In this document: in pieces, positions 1 to 9,985 of the stretch
How positions within the stretch are numbered: the stretch's first letter is position 1
How the letters are laid out: every line of letters begins with the position of its first letter
From: Diphasiastrum complanatum
Taxonomy: Eukaryota > Streptophyta > Lycopodiopsida > Lycopodiales > Lycopodiaceae
Reading direction: 5' to 3'
DNA: 60,000 bases
Assembly: GCA_029204225.1 (NCBI GenBank)
Contig: CM055094.1
Coordinates: 22,568,657-22,628,656, forward strand
The notes under the pieces: generated by a model
The model's input: the letters and a program-made list of their open reading frames with translations, nothing else
The model's database searches: none
What the model was told of the DNA's origin: nothing
Made by a program: the position numbers and the translations under genes

Positions 1-671
1 AGATCAGTTGAAGATCAGTTGTCATATTGCCATATTTTTGTCAAAAAACCATTTTTTTTGCAAAGTTACCAGTATTACTCTTGATCCTTCGCAAGAACCT
101 TCATCGAGTTTCCAAAACATTCTATTTATAGTAAAATACTATTTTTGAGTTTGACAAAGATTCTTCTTGATCAGATTACATAAAATCTTGATTTTTGTCC
201 TCGCCAAACTACAAAAACTGTATTTTCTTGTGTCAGAAACTTTCGTCCAATTTTCCATAGTTTTATCTGTGTCAGATCTTTCATATGAAAGGCCGACAAA
301 GGTTATTTTCCAAGAATTTGTCAGAAATGTTGATCAAAGAGCTCTTTTTTTTTTTTTTCAAAAATAGCACTGTTAAACCTTCGCCGAGCCAACCTTCGCC
401 TAGGGAACCTTCGCCAGTCCTATTTTTAGTTTCTGATTTTCCATATCAAGTCTCTGTCAAAATTTGGGTCAAATCTGATATATTCCTATTTGGATTCTGA
501 GAAATTTATCATTTTTGAGAGGTATCGGTTGATTGAATTTTGAAATCTTTTTCATGATATAGCAATCAAATTCTTGAAAAGTGAAATAGATCTAGCAGAT
601 CTGATCTGCGATAGTTTTGATTGAAAAATCTAGATCCAATCTCATTGTCTGCTTGATTTGAATATGAGAAG
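1..671 (+). other. Leader/untranslated region of gypsy copy 1
   Basis: No credible coding. Pyrimidine-rich, low-complexity sequence runs directly into the gag ATG. Three copies of AACCTTCGCC lie around 377-416. No primer-binding site was recognised, and the element's 5' LTR presumably lies outside the window. Confidence 0.4.
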
Positions 672-2029
672 ATGGTTGCCCTTGGAGCTGCCCCTAGAGG
701 TGCTCCACAAGAAGTCAATCCAATCATTGTTAGAAGAGCACCCCATTTGGATCTACCCAAATATAATGGATTAACAGATCCAGTTACATTTCTTCATATC
801 TATGCTGAATCCTGTGAAGTCTATGGCGAGATTTATCTCCAAGATAAACTTAAGCTATTTCTTATGGTCTAGCACAAGATTGGTACTATAATCAAGATGA
901 AACTGAGCGTACAGATTGGGAGGTTGTTAAGCAAGCCCTTATCACATGGTCCAAACCGCGGAAGTTTTTGGAGGGCCCTTTCTTATTTTTAAGTAAAATT
1001 AAAATGGGAAAGCGGAAAATGGTTCAAGATTACATTGAACAGGTGAAACGTCTCAGATCTGAGTGCGAACCTGAGCTAATTAACGAAAATTCCATGATTA
1101 TGTGATTTTTGTTAGGTCTACCTAAACGAATCAGATGTGAGCTGAAATGCCATAATGAGTATGCACTCTTGCAAAATGCTATGGACGATGCAATTCGGGA
1201 GGAGGATGAAGATTCAAATGATGAGCTGTATATCAGTATGTTGCCTTATACAGCAGGGCAGACTACTACGACATCCACCAATATTGCATCAACGAATGCC
1301 AATGCTACCACAGAAACGATGCTCAATGAGTTCGAGAAACTTGGGAAGAACCAACGAAAACAGATGGAAAAGTTGCAGTCACAATTTGATGAGAAGATCA
1401 AAGCATTGGTAGATTTCCACGGAAAAACAAACAAGGAACTTGAGAAGTTTGCAAAGTCTTTTCCTACTAGGGAAAATGTCTGGTGTTCTATTTGTACAGG
1501 AAAACACACAGTGAATGAGTGTCCTCAATTGAAAAAACGAATGGAAATCAGTGTTTTCCATTCGTGTAATTTGCCTGATCATGAGATTGCTTTTTGCAAC
1601 TTCAACTCTCGGATAATTCAACAATGGTATGCCCAAATGGGATATCAAGAACCACAGTATGGAGAAAATCCAGTAGCAAGACCTCGACAACTTGCTCTTG
1701 GATACCTGGAACGGTTAGCCTTACCTGCCCCAACAAAGCACTCTGCTCCTTCTGCCAATTTGATGGAACCTGAACCTTACGGAAATGCTGAGCAATGGAA
1801 CTATGGTACTGATCAAGCAAGTGGATCTTCAGGTGGATCTTCGGAACAATATGTTATTTATGTTGTCGCTCAACAAAAAGCCTCTAGAAATTGGACCAGA
1901 GCACCACTTGGATACTTTGCATGTGGAGAAAATCACGGAGTTGCAGAATGTCCAAATAAAGAGAAATTTGTACCATTCTATCGTGATTGTGGTTATGGAA
2001 ATTGCTATAAAGACTGTCCAGCAAGATAG
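672..2029 (+). pseudogene. gag polyprotein, gypsy copy 1 (broken)
   Basis: Structural capsid/nucleocapsid protein of a Ty3/gypsy element. The reading starts at ATG 672 and continues after a frameshift near 870, with an in-frame TGA at 1102-1104 where Trp is expected before the FLLGLPKRI stretch. The capsid part carries YYNQDETERTDWEVVKQAL. After it come a coiled, Lys/Glu-rich segment (about 1320-1450), then cysteine clusters: CSICTGKHTVNEC, a degenerate CNLPDHEIAFC, and CGYGNCYKDC at the end. A fragment at 53960-54990 aligns along most of its length, which supports the assignment. Confidence 0.85.
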
Positions 2030-2059
2030 AAGCCACCACCAGCTACAACACCTATAAAT

Positions 2060-3756
2060 TTGATAACAATCAAACAAAGACTAGTAGCTCAGAATAAATC
2101 AAATGCACCCTTGATGGTGGTCACCAGAGCACAGAAACTGAAAGAACCAGTAGTGGATCCAGTACCTGATGATTCTATAGCATTGAACGATACACCAACA
2201 ACATCGGGTTTCTATCCAAATCTTCATGTAGAAAAACGAAGATATTAGGATATGAGACAATGGATCAAACATCTGCAAGAAGAAGAGGAGCTTGAAGTTG
2301 CTAAAACAACACCTGAAGTTCATTCTTCACCATTGCAGACTCCAAGAAATTGACGTACGGATATGAATGATCAATTACATCATCATGAAGAACCCTTCAA
2401 GATGACTGAATCAGAAGCAACACAAACAAAACTACTCATAAACATTTTGTCTAGCAAGATCAATATTTCATTGGGAGAGTTCCTAAAGTTGGTGCCAAAA
2501 GCAAAAGAAGTCTTAGCGCAAAAGTTAGTTAAAAAAGAACCAGAAGTCCATCAGGAGCCACTTTTTAGTGCTGGATTTGAAGAATCTAATGAAGTACTCC
2601 ATGTTGGAGCCGCTTGGAAAAGTGAACAAAGGAATATCACTCTGCCGATACAACATAGGCAATTTCCTAAAGAAGCAGCTGTGATAGATGGCGGTTCAGG
2701 AGTTAACCTGACTTCTACAAAGCTATGTGCAAATTGGGGCCTTACAAAAATCAAGCCTGCTACCTTTGCTATTAAGTAGCCAATCAAACGACAGTTCGAC
2801 AACGAGGAATGGTTGAGATATATCTGTCAAAATTGTGGGAGTACAGTTCGTCATTACTTTCGTAGTGATGGACTTACCAGAAGTGCCAAATGTGTTCTAT
2901 TGGGACGTCCATGGTTACGAGTTGCGCAAGTAATTGATAATTGGGATACCGAAAAAATCACTTTTGAAAATCATGAACGTGCAGTTAAAGTCCTACAACT
3001 TGGACTATCAGACCAGTGGTTCAAAAAAAAGATGACAATTCATCAACAATGGATTATACTTGTGACCGACCAGAGAAACATTTGGGAGTTCATTACGATT
3101 CTCAAACAGATATTGTTAATTGGAATGAAGCTCTTGCAATGATTGATTGTACAACTGAATATATGTGTCAACAAGATAATCAATCAAAGTTGAGCGAGAT
3201 TTCCTTATTAGATCGAACTTTGGATACACCAATCATGTTTCCACTGAATGTGCTGAATGTAGCTTGGATATCAACGGAACCTATACCAGATCCAGTTGAG
3301 GATGATCTCATACCAGTGAGTCATGCCTTGACTTGTGTTGGCAATGTTGAACTTACGGATGAGCAAATTCTCAATCATATGGATCCGACCAGATTTGGAG
3401 TGTGTAATGTTCCTGATGAACCAACAATAAAACCACCCAAAGCAGTTATATTAAAGGAAGATAGGATCACAGGATCAATGACGAAGAAACAAGCTAAGCA
3501 ACATTATAATACGGTCCTGAAATGGGAAAATCCCCCTCGAAAGATTGATTCAGAGAATGTGCCACCCTTACTGGATAAAGGCAAAGGAAAAGTCGAAGAT
3601 GATTCTACAAGTCAAAATTCTAGCAAGACATCATCGTCTAGAAAGTCTTCACCTTTGAAGAAGAGTTTATCTTCTCAGAAGTCATCACCTCCACGATCAA
3701 TTTCTGCTAAGAAGGCTAAGCGAATATCCAAGACAAGTCCTTTCAAAAAAGAATAA
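2060..3756 (+). pseudogene. Retropepsin-like region and long basic linker, gypsy copy 1
   Basis: Contains the aspartic-protease signature VIDGGSGVN (about 2683-2709) followed by LLGRPWL (about 2906-2926), as in plant gypsy proteases where the usual DTGA is DGGS. A TAG (2777-2779) and a frameshift near 3010 break it. From about 3020 the sequence encodes a linker of about 245 residues ending in a Ser/Lys-rich block (about 3590-3740) of KSS and KKSL repeats. That block could act as a nuclear-localisation or nucleic-acid-binding tail; this is inference. The corresponding linker in copy 2 (about 5860-6480) is much less basic. Confidence 0.7.
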
Positions 3757-3777
3757 GCAGATGTAGTTCAGCATGAT

Positions 3778-5075
3778 ATGCTCGAGCATTTTAAACGTTA
3801 TACACTGGATGATGTGGTTATCATGTTACCTAAAGCGCATCGTGAATCTGAGGAACACGTGTCAGAATCGAAAGAGATTTACAATGGCCCAGCTAGGACG
3901 CAGCCAATGAATCTTGCTGAACCAGGAGAACCGAAAAAGATTGTACAAGTTGGATCACAACTTAATCCTGAACAGTATCAAGCACTATGCATGTTATATT
4001 AGGACTGCTTTGCATGGACTTATCAAAATATAAAGAGTATTCCGACGTCAGTTATTGAACATACCATACCTTTAGTACCTGATGTAGTTCCAAAAGTTAC
4101 AAAGTTCTATCGTTGTAATCCTAATGTTGCGGACCTGATAAAGAAAGAACTTCAAAGATTGTTTGAAGCCGATTTCATTTATGAGATTGAGCATATCGAA
4201 TGGATTTCACCGATTGTCATTGTTCCTAAGAAGAATGGAAATTGAGAATCTGTGTTAATCTCAAAGCACTGAACAAAGTGACGGAGAAGGATCACTTTTC
4301 GTTACCTTTTACTGAAGGCATTTTGGATCACCTTGCTAGAGTGAAAGCTTATAGTTTCTTGGATGGATTTAGTGGTTACAACTAGGTTAAGATTGCACCT
4401 GCCGATTGCCACGAAACAACCTTTGCAACAGAATGGGGCACCTATGCTTACAAAGTAATGTTGTTTGGACTTTGTAATGCACCAAGTTCATTCCAAAGAG
4501 AATGCAATTTGCTTTTAAAGATTATCTGCAAAAATTCCTTGAAATTTATTTGGATGACCTGGGAGTCCATAGTACAGATACAAACCACCTGGATCGGTTG
4601 GAAAAAGTATTTGAAAGATGCTGCAAATATGAGATTTCTCTAAATCCAGAAAAATGTCAGATATGGGTTTCCCACGGAGTTGTGCTTGGACACGTGATAT
4701 CGAGACACGGTATTGCCACAGATTATTCTAAGATCAAGGTTATTGTGGAATTGCCACCACCAACAACAATTCATGAAGTTTATGTGTTTATGGGTCATGC
4801 GAACTACTATCGCATTTTTATTATCTTCTTTGCGGATTTAGCACGACCTACTTACAAACTAACTATTGTTCCTATTTGGACAGTAGAGGCGTTAGAAGCC
4901 TTTGAAAAGTTAAAAAAAGCATGAAGTTTAGCACCAATACTGCATTCTCCAGATTGGACGATAGAATTCCATGTTCATACGGATATCTCAAAATATGCCA
5001 TTGGATCAGTTTTGACGCAACCGGGTGATTATAAGAAGGATTATCCTATACGATTTGCAACAGATAGCTTAATCA
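3778..5075 (+). pseudogene. Reverse transcriptase and RNase H start, gypsy copy 1
   Basis: RNA-directed DNA polymerase of the element. Recognisable blocks are YEIEHIEWISPIVIVPKKN (about 4180-4236), a fragmented middle, LFGLCNAPSSFQ (about 4460), the catalytic YLDDLG (about 4537-4554), GHVISRHGIATD, and GHANYYR. RNase H begins with the HTDISKYAIGSVLTQ stretch near 4977 and stops at about 5075. Several frameshifts and stops lie between 4230 and 4500, so no active enzyme can be made. Confidence 0.85.
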
Positions 5076-5079
5076 GTGT

Positions 5080-5170
5080 GAATATACAGTTTGTGAGAGA
5101 GCAATTCTATCTTGTCTTGTTGCACTTGATGTTGTGTTGTGGTGATTGATTCAGTCGTGTGAAGTTTTTA
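5080..5170 (+). repeat. Partial LTR of the short AGTTAA...TTAACT family
   Basis: The stretch starting GTGAATATACAGTTTGTG and running through TGTTGTGTTGTGGTGATTGA matches the 3' part of the LTR at 36915-37166, including the order of its motifs. It replaces the rest of gypsy copy 1 RNase H. No PBS follows. The next 180 bases (5171-5350) show no feature I can name. Confidence 0.65.
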
Positions 5171-5350
5171 ACATGTGTGAACTTTACCACACACTTTACA
5201 GGATCTTACTGAGGTGTTGTGATTGCACAAGATTGATCAAAGAATAGTATGCTTGAAAAATCTAAGACAAGAGCACAATGGCATACATCTAATGAAAAAA
5301 TCTAACTATTCACTATGAGAAAGGGTTAATATCATTTCCACATCCCTCTT

Positions 5351-5857
5351 GTGGAATGGAATCTGAGAGACAAGCTAGCCAAACCTACTTGTCAGTTTCG
5401 AATGGCTGATCAAAGTGTGGTCCGACCTACCGGTTTCCTTCCGCACATGTTGATCAAACTAGGAGGTCTCAAATTTTTTGTTGACCTTGTAGTACTTGAT
5501 ATTCCCAATAATGCCTATTCTTATGAACTACTACTTGGTCGTCCGTGGCTCACCAATGCACGAGTTGTTCATGACTGGAGCAAAGGCCGAGTCACTTTTG
5601 GTAATCGTGACAATTCTGTCAAAATTGACTCAACAAGTAAACTCAAACCTACATGCGTACATGACGAGGGATCCTCAACCACCAACTCAGTATTTGAGCC
5701 ATACCAGTCTAGCCACAAAAAAGGTCATTATGTTAATTCTACTGATATCATAAACTGGAGTCACAGTCTAGCTACCATTGATTGTGTGAATGTCGATTAT
5801 TGTGCTCAACATCAGGATAATCGTACCTCTCCACACCCGATCGATCACGACCAATGA
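5351..5857 (+). pseudogene. Protease C-terminal part, gypsy copy 2
   Basis: Contains RMADQSVVRPTG, the hydrophobic KFFVDLVVLDIP strand and the retropepsin C-terminal motif LLLGRPWLTNARVVHDWS. The catalytic Asp motif is missing because the copy starts downstream of it. About 5858-6480 is the protease-RT linker, interrupted by stops and frame changes. It ends in the segment YFKDYTIEDVTIKLPQ, which parallels the equivalent block of copy 1 at about 3790. Confidence 0.7.
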
Positions 5858-6484
5858 CCTGATCTGGATACACCCATCATCAATATCAATTTTGTTGATA
5901 TTCTTCCACACCATGATGAGCTAGTAAATGTTGCATGGCTACCTACTAATGAATTAAACGATTTATTCATTGATGACGAGAACATCTTACGAATTCAGAA
6001 TTGCCCAGAAGATATGGACATTTTTTATATTCATATCCTCAACTATATGGAAGCACTTTCCCCGAAGACCTATCCGCAACATGCTTCCAAGGTGGAATCC
6101 ATTGCCAAGGTTGCAAGTGAAAAACCTGAGACAAAGTTCTACCGTCCCAAATGACCACACTATCCACGGGATCTCTATGAGCAGGAGACTATCTTTCAAA
6201 TTGATGATGAGCTCCTCCATGACATACCAATTGTCTCTCCACCACTAAAACCTCAACCATGTGGTCATACTATGAAAGAGAAAATGAAAAAACCACGTCA
6301 AATTCAATCGTCGGGTCACCTCACAACTATTCGGGAAGTTCCTGAGATTGCCTCTAGCCCTACACCCATCTCCGAAAAAGCACCATCTCAGCAAGATAAA
6401 GGCAAGGCCCCCCTCGAATTTCCAGCCCATGATGTTCCTGCATACTTTAAGGACTATACGATCGAGGATGTCACAATCAAATTA

Positions 6485-7610
6485 CCCCAAGATCAACGTG
6501 AGCCCACTGGTAATTCACCCTACGAAGGCCATGCACAAACCGTAACCCTTTCCCTGAGTGAGCCAAATGAAACCAACGAATATCTTGTCCACATCGGAGC
6601 TCATCTCAATCGCGAACAACGAAGACGACTTGAAAAGCTCCTCCAAAAATATCGACATATCTTTCCCTGGACCTATAAAGACATGAAAGGCGTCTCACCC
6701 CAAGTAGTTGTGCATCATATCCCACTTAAACCGGGTGCGAGGCCCACTGCGAGTCGTCCGTACAGATGCAATCCCATCTATAAGGCCAAGATCAAAGAAG
6801 AATTACAATGCCTTTTAGATGCGGGATTTATATATGAAATTGAGCATACTGAGTGGGTCTCCCCAATTGCCATCGTCCCCAAGAAAAATGAAAAACTCCG
6901 GATCTGTGTCGATTTTAAAAAACTTAACGCCGTCACTGAACGTGATCATTTTCCATTACCTTTAGGAGAATCCATCTTAAAAAATCTAGCAGGAGATGAG
7001 GCTTACTCTTCTTAGATGGCTTTAGCGGATATAATATGATCCAAATCGCTGAAGAAGATCAATACAAAATCGCCTTTGCCACAAAATGGGGAACCTTCTG
7101 CTGGAAAGTCATGTCTTTTGGGCTCTGCAATGCTCCTAGCACCTTCCAATGTGTTATGCAAGCAGCCTTTTCTCAGCAGATGGGCGATACTTTAGAAGTT
7201 TACTTGGACGATTTAGGAGCACATTCTGAAGAAATACGTCATCTGTCTGTGCTCGAAATTTTTTTTATCCAATGTCAACGCTTTGGTATCTCTCTTAATC
7301 CTAAAAAATGCCAAATTTGGGTAACCCATGGTATTGTGTTAGGACATATTATCTCATAAAATGGCATTGCCACTGACCCTGAAAAGATCCTTATCATTCA
7401 AAATACCGGAACCATGTATGATACGTGAAGTTTACTCCTTCCTTGGCCATGCCAACTACTATCGGTGCTTTATTTTTTATTTCGCTCACAAAGCATGCTT
7501 AATCTACAAAGTAGTTGTAGCTCCCAAATGGACGGATGAACAACGCGTCGCCTTCATTCAACTCAAAGAACCCTTACCAAAGCACCCATCCTCCGGGCTC
7601 TTGATTATTC
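6485..7610 (+). pseudogene. Reverse transcriptase, gypsy copy 2
   Basis: Conserved RT blocks in order: EIEHTEWVSPIAIVPKKN (about 6838-6891), LRICVDFKKLNAVTERDHFPL, a one-base frameshift near 7010, GFSGYNMIQIAEEDQYKIAF, FGLCNAPSTFQ, catalytic YLDDLGAHS (about 7201-7227), and GIVLGHIIS followed by a stop at about 7357-7359. GHANYYR follows in a shifted frame near 7447. Better preserved than the RT of copy 1. Confidence 0.85.
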
Positions 7611-8035
7611 TAAAGAATTTCATGTGCATACCGATGCATCCAAGTATGCCATTGGAGCAGTGCTCACCCAACTGGGAGAATTCAAAAAGGAATACCCAAT
7701 TCGTTTTCTTAGTCGACAATTGATACCTACTGAAGTCAATTATACCACTACCGAATGCGAAGCCTTGGCAATGGTATATATAGTTCAGAAGTTTTGCCAT
7801 TATCTTCTAGGAAAAATCTTTGCGTTCTTCACTGATCATCAAGCACTGTTGTATCTCATCAACAAGACCTGCACCAGAGGTCGTATTACTAGATGGATCC
7901 TATTATTGAGAGAATTTGAGTTTAGGATTGTGGTTCGTAAGGGAGTTCAGCATTTTTTAGCAGATCATCTATCCCAAATCCCTGACCTTCCTACCCATGA
8001 TCAAGGCGTCAACGATGATTTACCAGATTCAATCC
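7611..8035 (+). pseudogene. RNase H domain, gypsy copy 2
   Basis: Degrades RNA in the RNA:DNA hybrid during reverse transcription. The frame is open through the domain. Motifs: HTDASKYAIGAVLTQ (catalytic Asp in TDAS), TTTECEALAMVYIVQKF (catalytic Glu) and FFTDHQALLYLINK (catalytic Asp), ending VQHFLADHLSQIP. The frame continues without a stop into integrase up to 8403. Confidence 0.85.
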
Positions 8036-9317
8036 TTTTCCAAGTTGACTCTACACCTATATGGGCCAAGGAAATTATCGAATATTTAATTTCAGAACAG
8101 ATGGATCCTTCCTTCTCTAAACCCAAACAACAAGTGTTGGTTCTAAAAACTAAATCTTATACGTTAATTGCAGAACAACTCTACAAGCAAGGGTTAGATG
8201 GAATTATCCGACGATGTCTTACTGAAGGAGAAATACCCTCTGTAATTTCCCTCACTCATGAAGGTATTGGTGCCGGCCATTTCTCTTCTGAAACAACTGC
8301 TAAGAAAATCCTCTTGGTCGGTTTCTGGTGGCCAACACTCTTCAAGGATACGCACAATTACACTAAGGCTTGTGATGTCTACCAATGCACAAAACGTTTT
8401 TAAAAAATAGACTACATGCCTTTACACCCTGTTACCACTGACCAAGCTTTCCGGAAATGAAAAATTTATTATGTCGGACCTATTAGTCCTGCTGCTCGAC
8501 ACACACAATCTCGTTACATTATAGTAGCTATGGACTACTGCACCAAATGGGTTGAAGCAAGAGTTGTTCGCAATGCTGACATTCCTTCCACTGCCAAATT
8601 TCTCTATGAACAGGTTATAATTCGGTTCGGATGTCCTCTAGAGCTTATCAGTGATAGGGGTACACATTTCCTTAACTTTGTCATAGCAGATCTTCTTTCC
8701 AAATTTTTTGTGGTACATCGCAAAAGTTTCCCATACTATCCACGCTGCAATGGCCAGGCAGAATCCTATGTGGCATTCTCCCAAAGACCGTTGAATCCAG
8801 CCGATCTGATTGGGAACTCAAACTCTATGCTACTCTCTGGGCTTATCGCACTACCCCGAAGCGAGCTACAAGATTAACCCCCTTCCAGCTCACATATGGT
8901 CAAGAAGTCATTATGCTTGTGGAATTCCATATTCCCTCCCTTCGAGTAGCCTACAACCTTGAGCTCGATACTCCTCAGAATCTAGCAAATAGGTTATTCC
9001 ATCTGGAGCAACTCTGTGAAACACGACAGATCAGCACCCATGCTCAACAAGTCCACAAACGACAACAAAAAACATGGCATGATCGATCATTGAAACTTAG
9101 AGATTTTTAGGTGGGCGATAAGGTCCTGCTATACCAGGCCAAAGCCTTCAAAGGCAAACTGAAATTTTCGGGCCAAGGACCTTACGTCATAAAAAAATAT
9201 TTTGTCTCTGGATATGTCCAACTCCAAACCGTTCAAGGCGATGTCCTCGACATTGTGGTCAATGGGAGTCGACTGAGAAAGTACAACGAACCCTGCTTTT
9301 ATCTTGATATGTATTAG
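8036..9317 (+). pseudogene. Integrase, gypsy copy 2 (HHCC, DDE core, C-terminal domain)
   Basis: N-terminal zinc domain: HEGIGAGH, then CDVYQC (about 8365-8382). Core: YVGPISPAARH where a catalytic Asp is expected near its start (here Tyr), ISDRGTHFLN with the second Asp (about 8646-8675), and NGQAES with the Glu (about 8749-8766). Stops at 8401-8403, a break in 8440-8462, a frameshift near 8770 and a TAG at 9108-9110 disrupt it. The C-terminal part has the GPYVIKKYFVSGYVQLQ block, ending at TAG 9315-9317. The first catalytic Asp looks substituted. Confidence 0.8.
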
Positions 9318-9905
9318 ATGTTTTTTCTCTACTGTTTATTTTTTCTTCTCCCTTTTTTATGCCATTTCGCCAGCATTGTTTTGCTGTGATTTGTTGTTCC
9401 ACCCATCAGGATACTATCGGATCAGGTATACCAACAGTCTTCTCTGAGAAAACCACAAAAGTCATTAGTTTCAGACAAAATCTTTTCACAACATCTCAGA
9501 TAGAATTTGCTTGACCCCTTTCTCACAAATAACGATTCATTTTTGGCCTCCGTGAATTCTGTCTCAGTAGAAAAATGTCAAAAATATTAAAAAAATGGAG
9601 TTTTTTTCATCAGATATCCATCCTCAGAATTCGCAGACAATTTGCTAGAGTTTAAATTGATCCTCACAATTTTTCTATTACCTCTGCGAATTCTGATTAG
9701 ATACATTTTTGCACTATCAGACGTTTTCTCTCTTTTGGCAAACAAAAATCACTTACAAAAATTGCGGGCCCTCAGAATGATGCCTCAAAATTTGCAACCA
9801 TCATTACCAAATCGTGGACACTGAGGACGATTTGTGGGTGAAGTTGCGAATTCCTGTCCAAAAAAATCTATATATAGGTCTCCACTCTCTCTCCACGAGT
9901 TCATT
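9318..9905 (+). promoter_or_regulatory. Post-integrase noncoding segment with conserved TATA box
   Basis: No coding. TATA-like CTATATATAGG at 9868-9877 is followed about 30 bases later by CTCTCTCCACGAGTTC. The minus-strand gypsy copy at 34608-35160 keeps the same arrangement, including its TATA at 34648-34657. Conservation in two decayed copies suggests either the U3/R part of an LTR or an internal promoter. No PBS follows, so an internal promoter for the downstream ORF is my preferred reading, as inference. Confidence 0.5.
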
Positions 9906-9985
9906 TTAGATTGCTGCTCTCGAGTTCATGCCAAATTTTTCTCAAATTTTCAAAATTCTCAGAGCAATCTATAATCACTGCTGCC

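Larger units (their letters stand above)
1..5079 (+). mobile_element. Ty3/gypsy element copy 1, decayed, 3' part missing
   Basis: Order visible: leader, gag with zinc knuckles, retropepsin-like region, long Ser/Lys-rich linker, reverse transcriptase. RNase H starts near 4990 and is cut off around 5075, where sequence related to a short LTR begins. No integrase or own LTR can be assigned. The active-site box reads YLDDLG rather than the chromovirus FLDD, and the protease motif is DGGSG; both suit a non-chromoviral Tat/Athila-like branch, but clade placement is inference. The same family recurs at 5351-12505, 34608-36912 and 53960-54990. Confidence 0.85.
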
